Below are positions 36,225 through 48,100 of a DNA stretch of 64,000 bases, one piece after another. A program made the position numbers and the translations under genes. This DNA comes from Ascidia mentula (Eukaryota > Chordata > Ascidiacea > Phlebobranchia > Ascidiidae), in the NCBI GenBank assembly GCA_947561715.1, contig OX387200.1, positions 7,318,501-7,382,500 of the forward strand, written 5' to 3'. The notes under the pieces are model-generated. The model did not search any database. It was not told the DNA's origin and saw only the letters and a list, made by a program, of their open reading frames with translations. Position 1 is the stretch's first letter, and each line of letters begins with the position of its first letter.

Positions 36225-39200
36225 ATGCCAAGGTCCGCAATGTTATGCATGTTCTATCTCTTGCACTGTTACATTATTATGGGAGTCCACGGAACAGCCA
36301 ACATTACTGCAAGTAAGCACGAAATATTTTAACACTGTTGATATTTGAATATTCTCAGCAACTTTTCCCCACACTTTGCAAATGAGTCTATTTAAAACAG
36401 AGGTTGTCAACCTTTCGGTTCTGACCGACCCCTTTAATAACGTAAGAGTAGCCGTGAACCTCTTTACGTCTAAGATAAAAAATCGGCTATAATGCGTGTT
36501 TGTTGGCCTATCATATATTACGTTGTAATTCAACTGGTTTTTATTGATTAATTAAACATTCATGCCTATTGGGCCTATTGTAATTTATAATTGACGTAGT
36601 GTATTTTGACATTGCGGCGGATCCCTTGTGGCAAGAATCCGCATGTCATTTTTTGTAATCATTTTTTTTTTTATTCGGTACCAATTTTCTGATCTCGACG
36701 AACGGCCACAACTTAAACGACTAACTAATAGTGACACTGTTCGTGCGCCTTTTTGAAAGGACAATTCAGATAAAAGATTTAGATGCAACAAAGGGCTAAT
36801 AATGTTCACATCAAACGGGAGAATTTTCGGGATAAAGACAAGAGAAATTCTTCTAGAAAAATAATTACATTCATTGAAAAAAATTCTGTTACTGAAAAAA
36901 GAATGTTTTTTTTTTATATTTTCTTAGGGTTGTGCCAAGGACCATTTGACAGCATCCAATGCAAGTGTCCTGACACTATGTTCTCCTGCACATGTCGAAA
37001 TGACGGCAACTGCACTTGGGGATCAGGATGTGTTCCAATGGCCTGGAAATCCGATGGCTTCAACCAGTGTGGTGACTGGAGTGATGAGCTTCCTGCTAAA
37101 CAGCCAGGTGCTATGTATTGTGATTGTGCGAACAGCACAGTCGGATGTGCTTGGGGATCCCCAAAATATTACAACAAGTCTCAAAGGTATTTTACAGCAC
37201 AAACAACACTTTATCTCAACCGTTCATCACATTACAGGCCAACTATACTTGTGACTATCCCACGTAACCATAAATAACAAGTTCTATATTAATTTAGTCT
37301 TGCCAAACTGTCGCTGCTGCCAACAATTCGCGCGTTTACAAACAATCTAGAGCGAAACAGGTCGCGCTTTGAAAAACATAAAATTTAGGAAATAAATGGC
37401 CCTAACTGACACAAACATATAATGATCCATGGTAATATTATTAGGTGCGACAAGTTGCAAGCCTGCAGTGATTGGAGTGATGAGAAAAACTGTCCGGATC
37501 CATGTTCTGCCAACGAGTTGAAATGTGCGTGTTACGGCACGGTGAATGACGTTTGTGCAGGACCGTGTGTTCCAGATAGCTGGGTAAACGACGGCTACAA
37601 CGACTGCGGCGATTGGAGCGATGAACCGGCAGCCCAATGTCCTACGAAAGAATTTAAATGTGCCTGTTGGGGTCAAAAAGGATGCACCGGGTGTGTGCCC
37701 GATTTCAAAATCTGCGATGGATCTAACGACTGCAACGACTGGTCAGATGAAAGAAACTGCACTTGCACTAAACCAAACTTCGAGTGTGGATGTTATTCTA
37801 CGTTAAACTGCCCGTCGACGATAACAACAGGCTGCATACCCGGTTCATTTCGATGCAACGGAAAATCTAACTGCGGTGACTGGAGTGATGAAAGAAACTG
37901 CTCCTGCAAACCAAACCAGTTCACTTGTAATTGTTACAAACAACCCAGTGGCTGCGGGGTAAGCAATGGATGCATCAACATTGCACGAAGATGCGACGGA
38001 ACACCAGATTGTCCTGGTATGGAAGATGAGATGAACTGCACATGTAACCAATTTGAGTGCGGTTGCTACAACTACAAGTGCCCGTTAACAGGATGTCTGA
38101 ATCAAACAAAAATTTGTAACGGTGTAAATGATTGTGGCGACTGGACAGATGAGCTTAACTGCACTCAACTTACTGAAACCAATAACGTTTGTAACACGAC
38201 ATCAGCTTGGTGCGGAAGTCAAGTAATTATACAGGATTGTGACATATCTCAATCACCGAACTATGTCTCGGGAAATTGCACACGAATTTATCCCTTATAC
38301 GACTACAGATGCTCACCAGATAAGGATGTATGCGTCAGTGGTAACAGGTGTATCACCGGGATGACCAAACACTGCAGTGGACTATTCCAATGCAAAGACG
38401 GTACTTTTATAGATAACAAATACTTCTGTGACGACAAGAGCGCCGTCGGATCATCCTGCAACGATGACAGCGACGAACAATGCGCAAGATTTGGATTTCG
38501 TTGCTCAGGGCCTACCAGAAAAGCAGTTTGTACTTTACCGCAAGCCAACCTCTACGATTCGACGCCAAATTGTGCCGACCGATCAGACTTGTGCTTTGTT
38601 GGGGGTGAATTCCGATGCTTTCAGTGCCTCGATCGGCGTCACATAATCGCCCCGAGTCAGGTTTGCGACGGCATTGCCGACTGTCAAGATTTATCAGACG
38701 AATGTTTCTGCAAAAATGTGTCGATTTGCAACGAGTTGAAGGGCACATGTCCAAATGGACAGATGCGTTGTAATGCAAGCTGCGTCAACATGACCGATGC
38801 TTTGTGCAACCCAAATGTAAACTGCCTAGGTTTAAACACGAAGTACTGCAGTTGCAGTCAAACCACGCAAAAATTCATACAGTGTCACACTTGGAACGGC
38901 TTCGAAATGGTGCGAAAGTGTGATGGAAACCCGGAATGTAAATTGTTGGAGGACGAATGCGCTGGATGTTCCAATCCACCAGCTTTTTGTCAAACCCCGT
39001 GTGCTCAACAAATTAAAACTCTCTGGCAACGGTTAAAGATGACTAGCAAAGTACATTTTTGCAATGGCATTGTTGAAAAGATATATGGGGTGCTTATTAG
39101 TCCGGAGTGTGCACTGCAAGGGGAACAGTACTGCAAAACATCACGATTTTACTGCATTCGAAAGACAATCGACGTCAATATCCCACTGTGGCAAGTTTGC

Positions 39201-40580
39201 AATGGTATTATGGATTGCGACGACGGCTCAGATGAAGACACTGCCCTCTGCAAGGGACGATGGACAGAATGTGCGAACCGAAAGCAAAACATCTCCTCTA
39301 GTTTGGTTTGCGATGGGATTTTTGACTGCAAAGATCGAAGTGACGAGGCAGACCAGCTCTGCTACAGTACACGATTTAAATGCTTCTCCGGCAACGTGTA
39401 TTCCATCCAAATAAAGCTTGTGGAAAATGGCGTCACTAACTGCCAAGATGGCAGCGACGAATGCGTTACAATTTTTTCTAATCGATACGAAATGATCGCG
39501 TTGCCAATTTTTAGAGCATTTTTCTGGATTATGGGAATTCTTGCGATTATTGGCAATACTGCAGTATTTGTTTCTTCTGTACACACTCTAATCAAGACTA
39601 ACAGGATGGCAACCCTATCCAAATGCACCAACATGTTTATTCTTAATCTCTCCACAGCCGATTTTCTTATGGGCGTTTACCTCATAAGTATCGTGTCTGT
39701 GGGAGTTTCTTTCAAAGGCTCGTACTGCATCCATGACAAGATGTGGAGGACCAGTTATGCTTGTTCAAGTTTAGGCGCCCTTGCCATTATATCTTGCGAG
39801 GCATCAGCCTTTATCATGACTGCAATGACAACCTTTAGGCTTGTGACCATCAAAAATCCGTTATTATCTAAGAGTATCAAATTCAAGGCCGTTGCAATAC
39901 CAGTAACTGCTTTCGCATGGGGAACTGCCGTGTTGATTGCAATACTACCAATGCTGAAATCCAAACTAGAATACTTTCAAACCACCATTTGGTTTCCTAA
40001 TTATTTCTTTGGCGTTCCAAGTGTGAAAGTAAACGAAATGATCCGACTTGCCGAGGATACTTCCAACACTCGCCTATACACGTGGTCAAATGCAAAAGAG
40101 GTAATATCGAAAGATTTTCCCGACCACATACGTGGCGAGTTCGGCTATTATGGGGAAACAAGTGTCTGCATGCCTCGCTTATTTGCCACAATGCAAGAAC
40201 ATGGCTGGGAATATTCAACTGTCATCATCACCATCAACTTTCTAATGTTCTTGTACATCTTCGCAGCTTATTGCTATATTTACCACGTCAGCAACCGGAT
40301 GAAAAAAAACAGGAACTCCAGCACCAAGTTACAGAAGAGAATCTTTCGGCTGATCGCAACTAACTTCTGCTGTTGGATTCCGGTTTGCATAATGGTTTAT
40401 TTGAGTGTGGCGGGAGTCAATATGCCTACTAATGCTTACGTGGCCAGCGCATGCATCCTGTTGCCAATCAACAGTGCTTTAAACCCGATTCTCTACTCTA
40501 AAGTTGTCGCTAAAAGATTTTCTACATCCAGGAAATTCCTCAGAGGAAAATTGTTTGATTCGGAAAAGGGCAACAAGTGA
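36225..40580 (+). CDS. multi-LDLa rhodopsin-type GPCR (relaxin-receptor/GRL101-like)
   Basis: A plasma-membrane receptor of 1160 residues with a very long ectodomain. Exons: 36225-36312 (signal peptide, MPRSAMLCMFYLLHCYII), 36928-37186 and 37445-40580; phases agree. Residues about 30-790 hold some 12 LDL-receptor class A repeats, with calcium-site signatures DWSDE, DLSDE, DDGSDE, DRSDE and DGSDE. The 7TM domain is about residues 795-1130, with NLSTADFLMGVYLI in TM2, CCWIPV in TM6 and NPILYS in TM7, closest in style to relaxin/LGR receptors. No leucine-rich repeats lie between ectodomain and TM1, unlike RXFP1/2 and snail GRL101. The TM3 DRY position reads FRLVT, so D/E is missing. The large loop between TM4 and TM5 (about 90 residues) is unusual. 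The ligand is unknown. Intron 1 contains a hAT-like end (CAGAGGTTGTCAACC near 36403). Confidence 0.92.
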
Positions 40581-41552
40581 TTGATTTCTGCGTGGCACAA
40601 TTCTAGTTTGTACAAATTTACACACATACGCCCTTTGGACTGTTTGGTCTTGTTTTGTTTTTCTTGACAGCTTTGTTGTATATTTATAATTTGTACAATT
40701 TTGCACATATGTCTTCTGGATTGATTGTTTTTTTTCTTGTGCTTGATGACAACTTCGGTGTGTAGTAGTGATAAATTTTTGAACATACCCCCTCGATTAA
40801 CGGTCATTCTTCTTCTTCTTCTTCTTGATAAGAATGGCGAAGTCAACCTGGCATTTTTGTGGCGGAAAATATTTCAATGTAATAAAGTGTATAAGCGGGA
40901 AATGAATAAAAACATGGTCTTACGAAGCAGAAAACAACATGGGGTACTTATAATGCAAAGTTATTTAAATATCAATCAAACTAAAAACTGGGATCTAAAT
41001 TTACAAATCTTTTATGTTAGACCCCTCCCTGGTTGACGTCGACTGCACAGTCACCACAATAGGAAGTAGTCTCTGTCTGACAAGACAAGGCTGTCGTCGT
41101 CAGTCACAAGCTGCACTGATGAGGCCTAATTAGTCGAAACTGTCTGCACAACTGTATGCAACTAATTGCCATTGATACCTTTCCAATTTTTAAACTCTTT
41201 TTTGTGTGATTAATTAATGGTTAGTTTGGCCACAAAAATGATCGTTAGTAATCACCAGTAAGCGGACCAATGAAGAAAACAACTATAAAAGCACTGTACT
41301 ATAAGCCAACTGATTTCAAACAACATATTTGTGTCATTTTTGTAAAGCAAACTTAAAGGGTGTTCACAGTTCACTTGAATTAATTCCTTTTCGTTCGGTG
41401 CAAGGCAAACGTGTGACGCGCTGATTGGCAAATGCTGAAAGCCACGGTTTTCGTCGGGTAGCTATTCATATGGTTCCGACTTCGCGTCATCAATGGATCT
41501 GACGTCACAATGCTGCAGGTACAGATTGGCCAAAAAATGCGTTGGTTTAGAT
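40581..41552. other. 3' flank of GPCR, no gene
   Basis: Contains a (TTC)6-like microsatellite at 40808-40826 and the decayed hammerhead at 41108-41165. Frames here are short and unsupported. Confidence 0.45.
41108..41165 (+). ncRNA. decayed hammerhead ribozyme
   Basis: The 5' part is intact: AAGCTGCA, core CTGATGA, an imperfect stem II GGCCTAATTAGTC, then GAAAC. Stem III has collapsed to ACTGTC by a deletion, leaving too short a loop, and only TGCA remains of the 3' stem I strand. Probably inactive alone. Confidence 0.6.
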
Positions 41553-41790
41553 CAGTGTTTCTTAACCTTTTTTGGATCACAAACCCCTAAAACACTCTTT
41601 GAAAAGCCATGGACCCCTTTGCAAGAAACACATTGCAAATGTCGAAAAATTAAAATTCGTGGACAGTGAAACCTTATGGACAGAGGAAAATACGTGGATT
41701 TTCGAAATAATTGTATTTCGTTTCATGGACCCCTTAATGCATCTTCTCGGACCCCTTGGAGGTTCATGGAACCCAGGTTAAGAACCCCTG
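41553..41790. mobile_element. hAT-like MITE
   Basis: A 238-bp element. The left end is CAGTGTTTCTTAACCT and the right end, read inward, is CAGGGGTTCTTAACCT. It is flanked by an exact 8-bp target-site duplication, GTTTAGAT, at 41545-41552 and 41791-41798. Internally it has several near-repeats of a GGACCCCTT motif. Non-coding. Confidence 0.85.
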
Positions 41791-41832
41791 GTTTAGATAG
41801 AAGTTTACTTTCCTAAAACCTTTTGTGGCGTC

Positions 41833-42025
41833 GGACCTATATACCCCGTGAAACCACTGAGCTCCTGTAGCTCAGTTGGTAGAGCGTTGGGCCTGGTTTG
41901 CCCAGGGTCGTAAGTTCAAACCTCACCGGGAGCTTGATTTTTCAAATCTTGCTCCGACTTGTAAGGAAAAAGTGGCTGATCCAGCTAGGCTGCAATGCCT
42001 GGGCTGCCAAGCCTGCAAACCTAAT
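41833..42025 (+). repeat. 3'-truncated tRNA-Thr SINE
   Basis: Leader with ATATACCCCGTGAAACCAC, tRNA-like head 41861-41933 (one change in the anticodon loop), then a body that stops at CCTGCAAACCTAATG. There it abuts an SLC22 relic, so the SINE marks the left edge of the duplicated SLC22/SLC5 unit. Confidence 0.75.
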
Positions 42026-42504
42026 GTTGCAGCAGCGTTGATTTGATTACATGATAAATAGATTGTAAATAAACCACTTCGAACTTTACATGATTCACGT
42101 TGCTGTAAAAGCTCAAATCGAGAATTTCGATATGTGAGAATGCTCTAAGGTCTAACAATCGTTTACAATTTGTTAAATCGACATCTTTTATAAACCCCTG
42201 ATCGAAGGATAAAACGTTGCATTTTGCAGGTGAATCCGACAACACAACAGCGCCATCTATCGGTATGGCTATAGCAGTTTTTGTCTCCGCTTTGTCTCAT
42301 TTGTTCATTCTGAAACGAAAGACACGAAGCTGCCCCAGACCACCGAGGAAGCGAAAAACTTGAGGAGGTATTTTTAGTTTTGCAACCTTAACTGGGAGAT
42401 TTCCAAATAAAATTTTAAACAAATCTTGTTTTATTAATTTTCTTGGAACAAGGCCTGCAAAACTCAAGAAGAAAGCAGGCACACATCTACAAAGCACCCT
42501 GTGA
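42026..42504 (+). pseudogene. terminal two exons of a B-type SLC22 gene, broken
   Basis: Exon 10 (42230-42367) carries a 1-bp deletion near 42308 (FIPETK region; 138 nt against 139 in intact copies), which shifts the frame. Exon 11 (42453-42504) still ends in the expected place. Upstream exons are missing. It lies in the same position relative to the SLC5 gene as the end of the pseudogene at 52559-55592 does to the second SLC5 copy. Confidence 0.75.
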
Positions 42505-44029
42505 AGTGATTTTGTTATTTCAACTCTGTATTTTATTTTAAGGTAGCTTATGGAAAACGACTGTAATACATTAAACATATTACTGTACCATTATTTTCTG
42601 AGGAAAATATTGCAGTCTACATCGTGTTAGTTTTAAAAAATTTTAAAATTTTGCTGCACTTAAATGTATAACCGGATATGCTTTTCACTTTGTTCTTTCG
42701 AAATAGGGGTAAAATGTGTCCATCTTGTTGTGGCTAAAACAAACGCAGTATTTGTGCAGCGTTTCGGCTTTGGTATGAAAAAAACTTCTTGAGTAAGTGA
42801 TGTAGATTAGTTTGTTATGAACACAGCGATGTGATCTGTGCCACAGGCAAAGGTTTTATACACTGCTGACTGTTGTCGTGTTTGAAGCAGGAAATTGACC
42901 TCGATTAGAAAGAATGTTTTGTACATTTGGTTAAAACTACTGTAGTTTCATGAAGTGTTAGGATTAACAATGGTTATTTAGTTCACAAAAGGGCACATGC
43001 GGTCAAATGAAATGTGTAGCAAGAAATTGTAAACCAAACAATGCGTTTGTCAGAGTGCTGATAAATACGGTTTCATGGGGTATAGCTACGTATTACGTGT
43101 TACTTATACTTTTATTATACACCCAAGAGAAATATCGAAAAACACATGTTGCAACTAAATGGATAGCGAAGCTGTGTTGTTAATTTCAGGGATGTTTATT
43201 TTCAATGTTTCCTTTTCACCAGCGACATATAACACTTTGTATTTTTATGTAGGTTATTTTAAAAATAAGGCAACATCGTTATACATTTAAAATTGTTAGT
43301 TGATTATCAAGCATTGGCGCATATGTACACAGCTCCTTTCATTATCCCTCAGATACTAGACAGTGAATGCGCAGCTTGCGTCAAGTGTCAAACAGAGTGG
43401 TGTGATGCTACAAGAAGTTTACAAGACCTGCTATTTTGCATGGTAGTAGGATGAGTGTGTTGCTAAAATAATATAGTGGCACAAATCGAATATAAGGTTT
43501 GCTATTTTTTATTGTCATTTATTAACGTTTAATGAAGTGTGGGAGACGCTTAATAATATTATATTTCAAACAGATATTAGTAAATGGAAACTTTGCTTGA
43601 TAACATATACAGGTGGATTATTATTTGTTTTGCGTTTTTAACAACAGACAAGATTACCCTTGGTTGGGAGGCCTATTGGATTGGAGTGACGTCGTTGTTT
43701 TGATTACTTTAATTGTTGTTTTTGGTCCCATTAATATAGTGTGAAAATTACAATCATTCGCAAACATGAAAAATTAAACGTTTCATCAACCAAAGCATAT
43801 CAATTTCAAACATATGATATTATATTGATTTGCACAAACGTTAAAAGAATAATAGATCCACACAAAGATAGAAAAATATTCTCTTCAGTAGATGCTTGTT
43901 AAAATTCTTCAACACCTTGCTCATAATCCGGATTTGCATTCATTTGAAGTTTGCTGACCTTGTTTAAGTCGACAACAACGATATCAACTTAATACCGAGA
44001 CGAACTTTGGCAATTTTGAATTACACAAT
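42505..44029. repeat. duplicated spacer, first unit
   Basis: No gene. The stretch from about 42980 onward is repeated at about 55640-56620. The second copy has lost roughly 150 bp equivalent to 43545-43670. 42700-42960 is an inverted copy of the SLC22 downstream spacer. Confidence 0.5.
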
Positions 44030-44165
44030 TAAATACCTCCTTAACATTTTTGCTTCCTCGGTGGTCTGGGGCAGCTTAGTGTCTTTCATTTCAGGAATGA
44101 ACAAATAAGACAAGTCGGAGGCAAAAATTGCTATCGTCCTACCGATAGATGACGCTGTTGAGTCA
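44030..44165 (-). pseudogene. relic of SLC22 B-type exon 10, first unit
   Basis: The reverse strand reads the last membrane segment and the FIPEMKDTKLPQTTEEAK-like end with its donor, but substitutions and the lack of any neighbouring exon show that it is a stray. An almost identical relic is at 56625-56765. Confidence 0.65.
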
Positions 44166-44169
44166 TTGT

Positions 44170-45174
44170 GTGTGTAAAAAAACAATTTTTATGTTTTTTA
44201 CCCAAATCGGTAACGTGGGGGTAATAGTTTGATAAAATGATTAAGCGAGGTTCGTAAGTTTGGAAATGCTTATGACAAAATGAATTTGCGGGTTGAGATA
44301 CCGCATACCATTTTTTTACAATTTCCGCAACTGTCTCTGGATTAACATAACTTTATATTTTACGGTATTGAGTGCAAATACTACAATTTCATACCAGTGA
44401 ATATAATAAGTGCTTCTGCTTAGGTTTTTTTTGTCAAGATATCTTGAGAGATCACAGGCAAGCATTAAAACTGATATATTCTACCCTCTCTTTACATTTA
44501 GGCTTAATGTCAACCACGTACGGCGAGATGGACTTAACAACTATTGTACGCCAATAAACGGTGGCTGTTGTACAGCTTTATTACTGCACACGCTGTTTAA
44601 TGGTGTAGTTGCGGTACTGGTAAAAAACTTTACCCCTTGTACACTTTTTGCTGAATCAAGAACAGCAAAAAGCACGACAAAATTCGTGCCAGCAACTACT
44701 GGCGCAACTGTTTTCATTCAACCGTAAAAATCACACCAGTGCGAGACGGATAGCATTGCGGTGGGTCAAGAACATTGACGAGGATTTATCAGTCGGGAAA
44801 CCTACTTTGGTAGATATACGTGTGTTTAAGTGCATGCAGAAGTTTGGCATTTTAAATCGGCTACTTAGTTTGAGCTGTTGACTGATGTTTTAATTCCTGT
44901 GGGCATCAGTTATCACCGATAATTTAGACAAACACCCTGCTATGCTTTGTATCTCTACATAGCAGTAAATAAAGTGAAGCTGATTTTTTGACATCCTAAA
45001 AACTGGTTTATTTTGACACGAAGGGCACATATAAACAAGAATCAAGTGGCATATATTCTTGCCGAAACGTTTCTCGTCATGAAACATGACAATGTTAACA
45101 GCAGTATGAGGCCAGTATTTTTGTTCTAAGAATCAAGTGTTCCTGACATATTGCAGTAAACACATATTGCGGTA
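44170..45174 (+). other. 3' flank of SLC5 gene with duplicated reading frames
   Basis: Two forward frames, 44410-44727 (105 codons) and 44648-44881 (77 codons), are kept almost unchanged in the second unit (56961-57278 and 57199-57432). The second contains SARRIALRWVKNIDEDLS, reminiscent of a transposase-like helix-turn-helix, but the match is weak. They overlap in different frames and the duplication is recent, so conservation alone is not evidence of function. Confidence 0.25.
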
Positions 45175-48100
45175 TTATTTGTTGAATGAATGTCCACAAG
45201 AATGAAGTGTTCCTGAAGCAGCTTCAACTAGATGAAAATCCACATCTTCCTCTTTGTTTTCTTTCTTTGTCTCGTCCTCAAGAGGAGGAACTCCAAATCG
45301 AAAAAATCTTACTACTGACTTCGGTAATAAAGGATTGTCAATAAAAGGTACAAACAACCTCGGGTCCATTTTTTTCGGATCCCTTAAACCTTTTAAAGAG
45401 AGCGCGTGACAAGGTATTAGCAGGACAAATTTTCTTTCCTTATTTATGTATATTTTAAAATGCTGCCAAAAAAGTTTACTTTTTATTGAAAAACTTCTAG
45501 CACTATTTAAAAGTAAAGCACTTCGTACTCTATCATGTGTGTGTTCGTAGACATGAAAGACTAACCTGTGCAAGCTGATACCAAGATACTCACAGTCAAT
45601 GTAACGACACACCCGACGAGTGAGTAGTACATGAACGACATTGCCTGGATTGGGTTGTAACTTTTTTGATCTCTGCGTTACATAACATTTGCTCGTTGAC
45701 AACTTTTTGCACAAGTTTCACCGATAGAAAGTGTGAGAGTTTTACCATGAGGTGATTTATCCGCACATTAATACCATGATTGCAAATGTGATAGTTATAC
45801 ACGAATACGACTTATTGTTAGATACGAAAATATATGTTCAAATTACCTAGACAAACTGGTGTTCAAATTTCAAATTATTATTTCAGAATACTTAAATACA
45901 CACAGCACTAGACAAACAGGCAACATTGAATTTATATGTTTATAGTGTAGTTACACAACTGTCGATTATTATAGAAATATGTGATGTTATCGCACGGTTG
46001 TTTACAAATATTCCCTCCTGTGGAACTTTCGATTCGAACACAGGTTGTCTGCCCTATAGTTACAACTTACACTTCAATGGAAGTAGTAGTGGGGGTTGTA
46101 ATATTACCCCAAGTGGTTGACTTCATGTAACTATTTGTGGAAATATGGGTGTTAGTTTCATTGTGTCCAGTGATCTCCGAAAACGTGCAGTTATCAGTAT
46201 AAATAGGAAGCATACGCTGGGACTCTGGGTCTTTTCCGTTAATCAGACCTCCAAGGGCTAACCAGAGAGCAAACCCAGTACCGACAACTTGTCCAATCAA
46301 GGCGCCCTGCAAAGACGGGAACATAAAATATTTTTTTGCGTAAGTCGAAGCAAATACGTGATTAAACTAACCACCGCATTACAATGAGGAATAAATACTC
46401 CAAGTGTAAATAGCCCGATTTTTGGGCCTTCCAAAGCTCCCTGGATTGAGAATATGATGAAAACGATGGTCTGCGAACTGGGAGTAAACAGGAAGGCTAT
46501 GATAGCTACCAAGACGCCGACCGTTAGTGCTGCAAATGTAACAAAATCATCATTCTGTCTTACCGCATTATCTTAAAATTTACACGTTAGCTTGCTGATT
46601 ATTAGTTTCCATGTGTGCGTCATGTGTGGCTTCAGCGGAACAAAGAAATCCTCAAGAAACAAGGAACTTAGAGAGATGATCCCAGAAGACACAGAACTGT
46701 TAAAGTTAAACAAATTATAAAATCATAAATATACAATTTTATGCTATTAAAAGTTTGCGCTTTCACTAGATATTTTGTTGCATAGTTTTAAGAAGTAACA
46801 AGCTTGCACGTTACCTTAACGTGCCACTGTAGGCTGCTGCAATAAACAATCCCGACATTCCCGGTAGACCATGAAATACTTCAAGTGCAAGATAAGGAAC
46901 CATTTGATCTAATTTTTCAATCTTCTTTGATTTTATCGGATCACAACCTTCGAAGTAGGCGTATGCAACACATCCACTGCACATCGCTATCATCGTAAAG
47001 ACGATATTCGGAAAAAGAGCAGTACAGGAAGCACTGTAAAACGACTTTATTGGTTTTATATGACTGTAAACTGGTCGCACGTTCCTATGAATCCTATTGC
47101 TTGCATTAACTATCTCCAGCAAGGAAATTTTTGGTTACACCTCAATCAGTTGTTTATCCCAAACTAATGTTTGGATTAAAAAGCTGTATTCTTATTTTCA
47201 CACACATTTTATAAAACAATGCTGGTCAAAAACCCACAACCTTATTTCTGAACGGAGACTTACATTCTTGCGTCTCTAACAGATTTACAAGACAGGTATC
47301 GTTGGCAGACTGACTGATTCAAACACGCTGCTTTAGTTTGTGAGATGCTCAATCCAACCATAACAGTCCAGAAGGTTGTACGAATCGTTGGATCCAAATC
47401 AAATCTGAAACACCGCCATGTTTATTTCCAAATGTAAAAACGAACAAACACTAAAATAGGTACTAAGCAGATTTTTTGCACACTAATCAACAGGAATTGT
47501 TTGGTCGTTATATAATTTTTTTTTTGGATATTTGTTCAAATCTCTTGAAAAGTTTATTACAGGCATAAAGTAAGATAATAGCTTACGTCCATATGTTGTT
47601 TCGCCCACTTCTCTCAATAGATTTCCATAATTCTCCGATGCCTCCAACCTTAATTGTGCCTTGCACAATTACCGAAAGTGAACCGATAAGCATAATGGCG
47701 GCTTGCAAGGTATCTATCCATATAACTGCTTTAAGTCCGCCCTGCATTGTAAGTATTCAGCATTAATCGGTGCTGTGAATTCCCACCAAACTATAACGTA
47801 TTGATGCAAATGGTCAAAAGTCACAGAGCTAAAAGAGTGTCAAAAAGTATACAAAAAGTTAAAACAGAGATATCAGGGATAAGGTAATGGCATAGTATCT
47901 TTATATGAGTGTCGAAATCTTTCCTCCGTCGGGCATTGACCGATGAGGATTCATTGTTTTATTTGTATCGAGTTATAAGTTAATTAAAATCCTCAGGTAC
48001 ACGATTCCCTGCCCATTTTTGACGGCATAGTTTTATTATTATTTGATTTGTTAACAAAACACACAGTCCACCTCTTAACAGTACAAAAAGTAAATAGCAA

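Larger units (their letters stand above)
42975..48072. repeat. segmental duplication, first copy
   Basis: This stretch recurs at 55640-60612 with an offset of about 12,551 bp over the SLC5 exons and only scattered differences. Homology ends at the LTR element in the second copy, not at a natural boundary, so the true duplicated unit is longer and includes the SLC22 copy. Confidence 0.85.

Noticed and set aside
36402-36660. Complete hAT MITE in GPCR intron 1
   Set aside because: The left end CAGAGGTTGTCAACC is hAT-like, but no matching right end or 8-bp duplication could be found, so only a fragment is likely.
39228-39655. Reverse-strand frames of about 100-120 codons opposite the GPCR
   Set aside because: They are mirror frames of a well-supported coding exon, with cysteine- or serine-rich nonsense composition and no splice logic.
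45595-45714. Extension of the SLC5 last exon upstream as one 179-codon protein
   Set aside because: The upstream part is an out-of-frame read through exon 12 and intron 12. Phase analysis supports separate exons 45660-45566 and 45389-45175.
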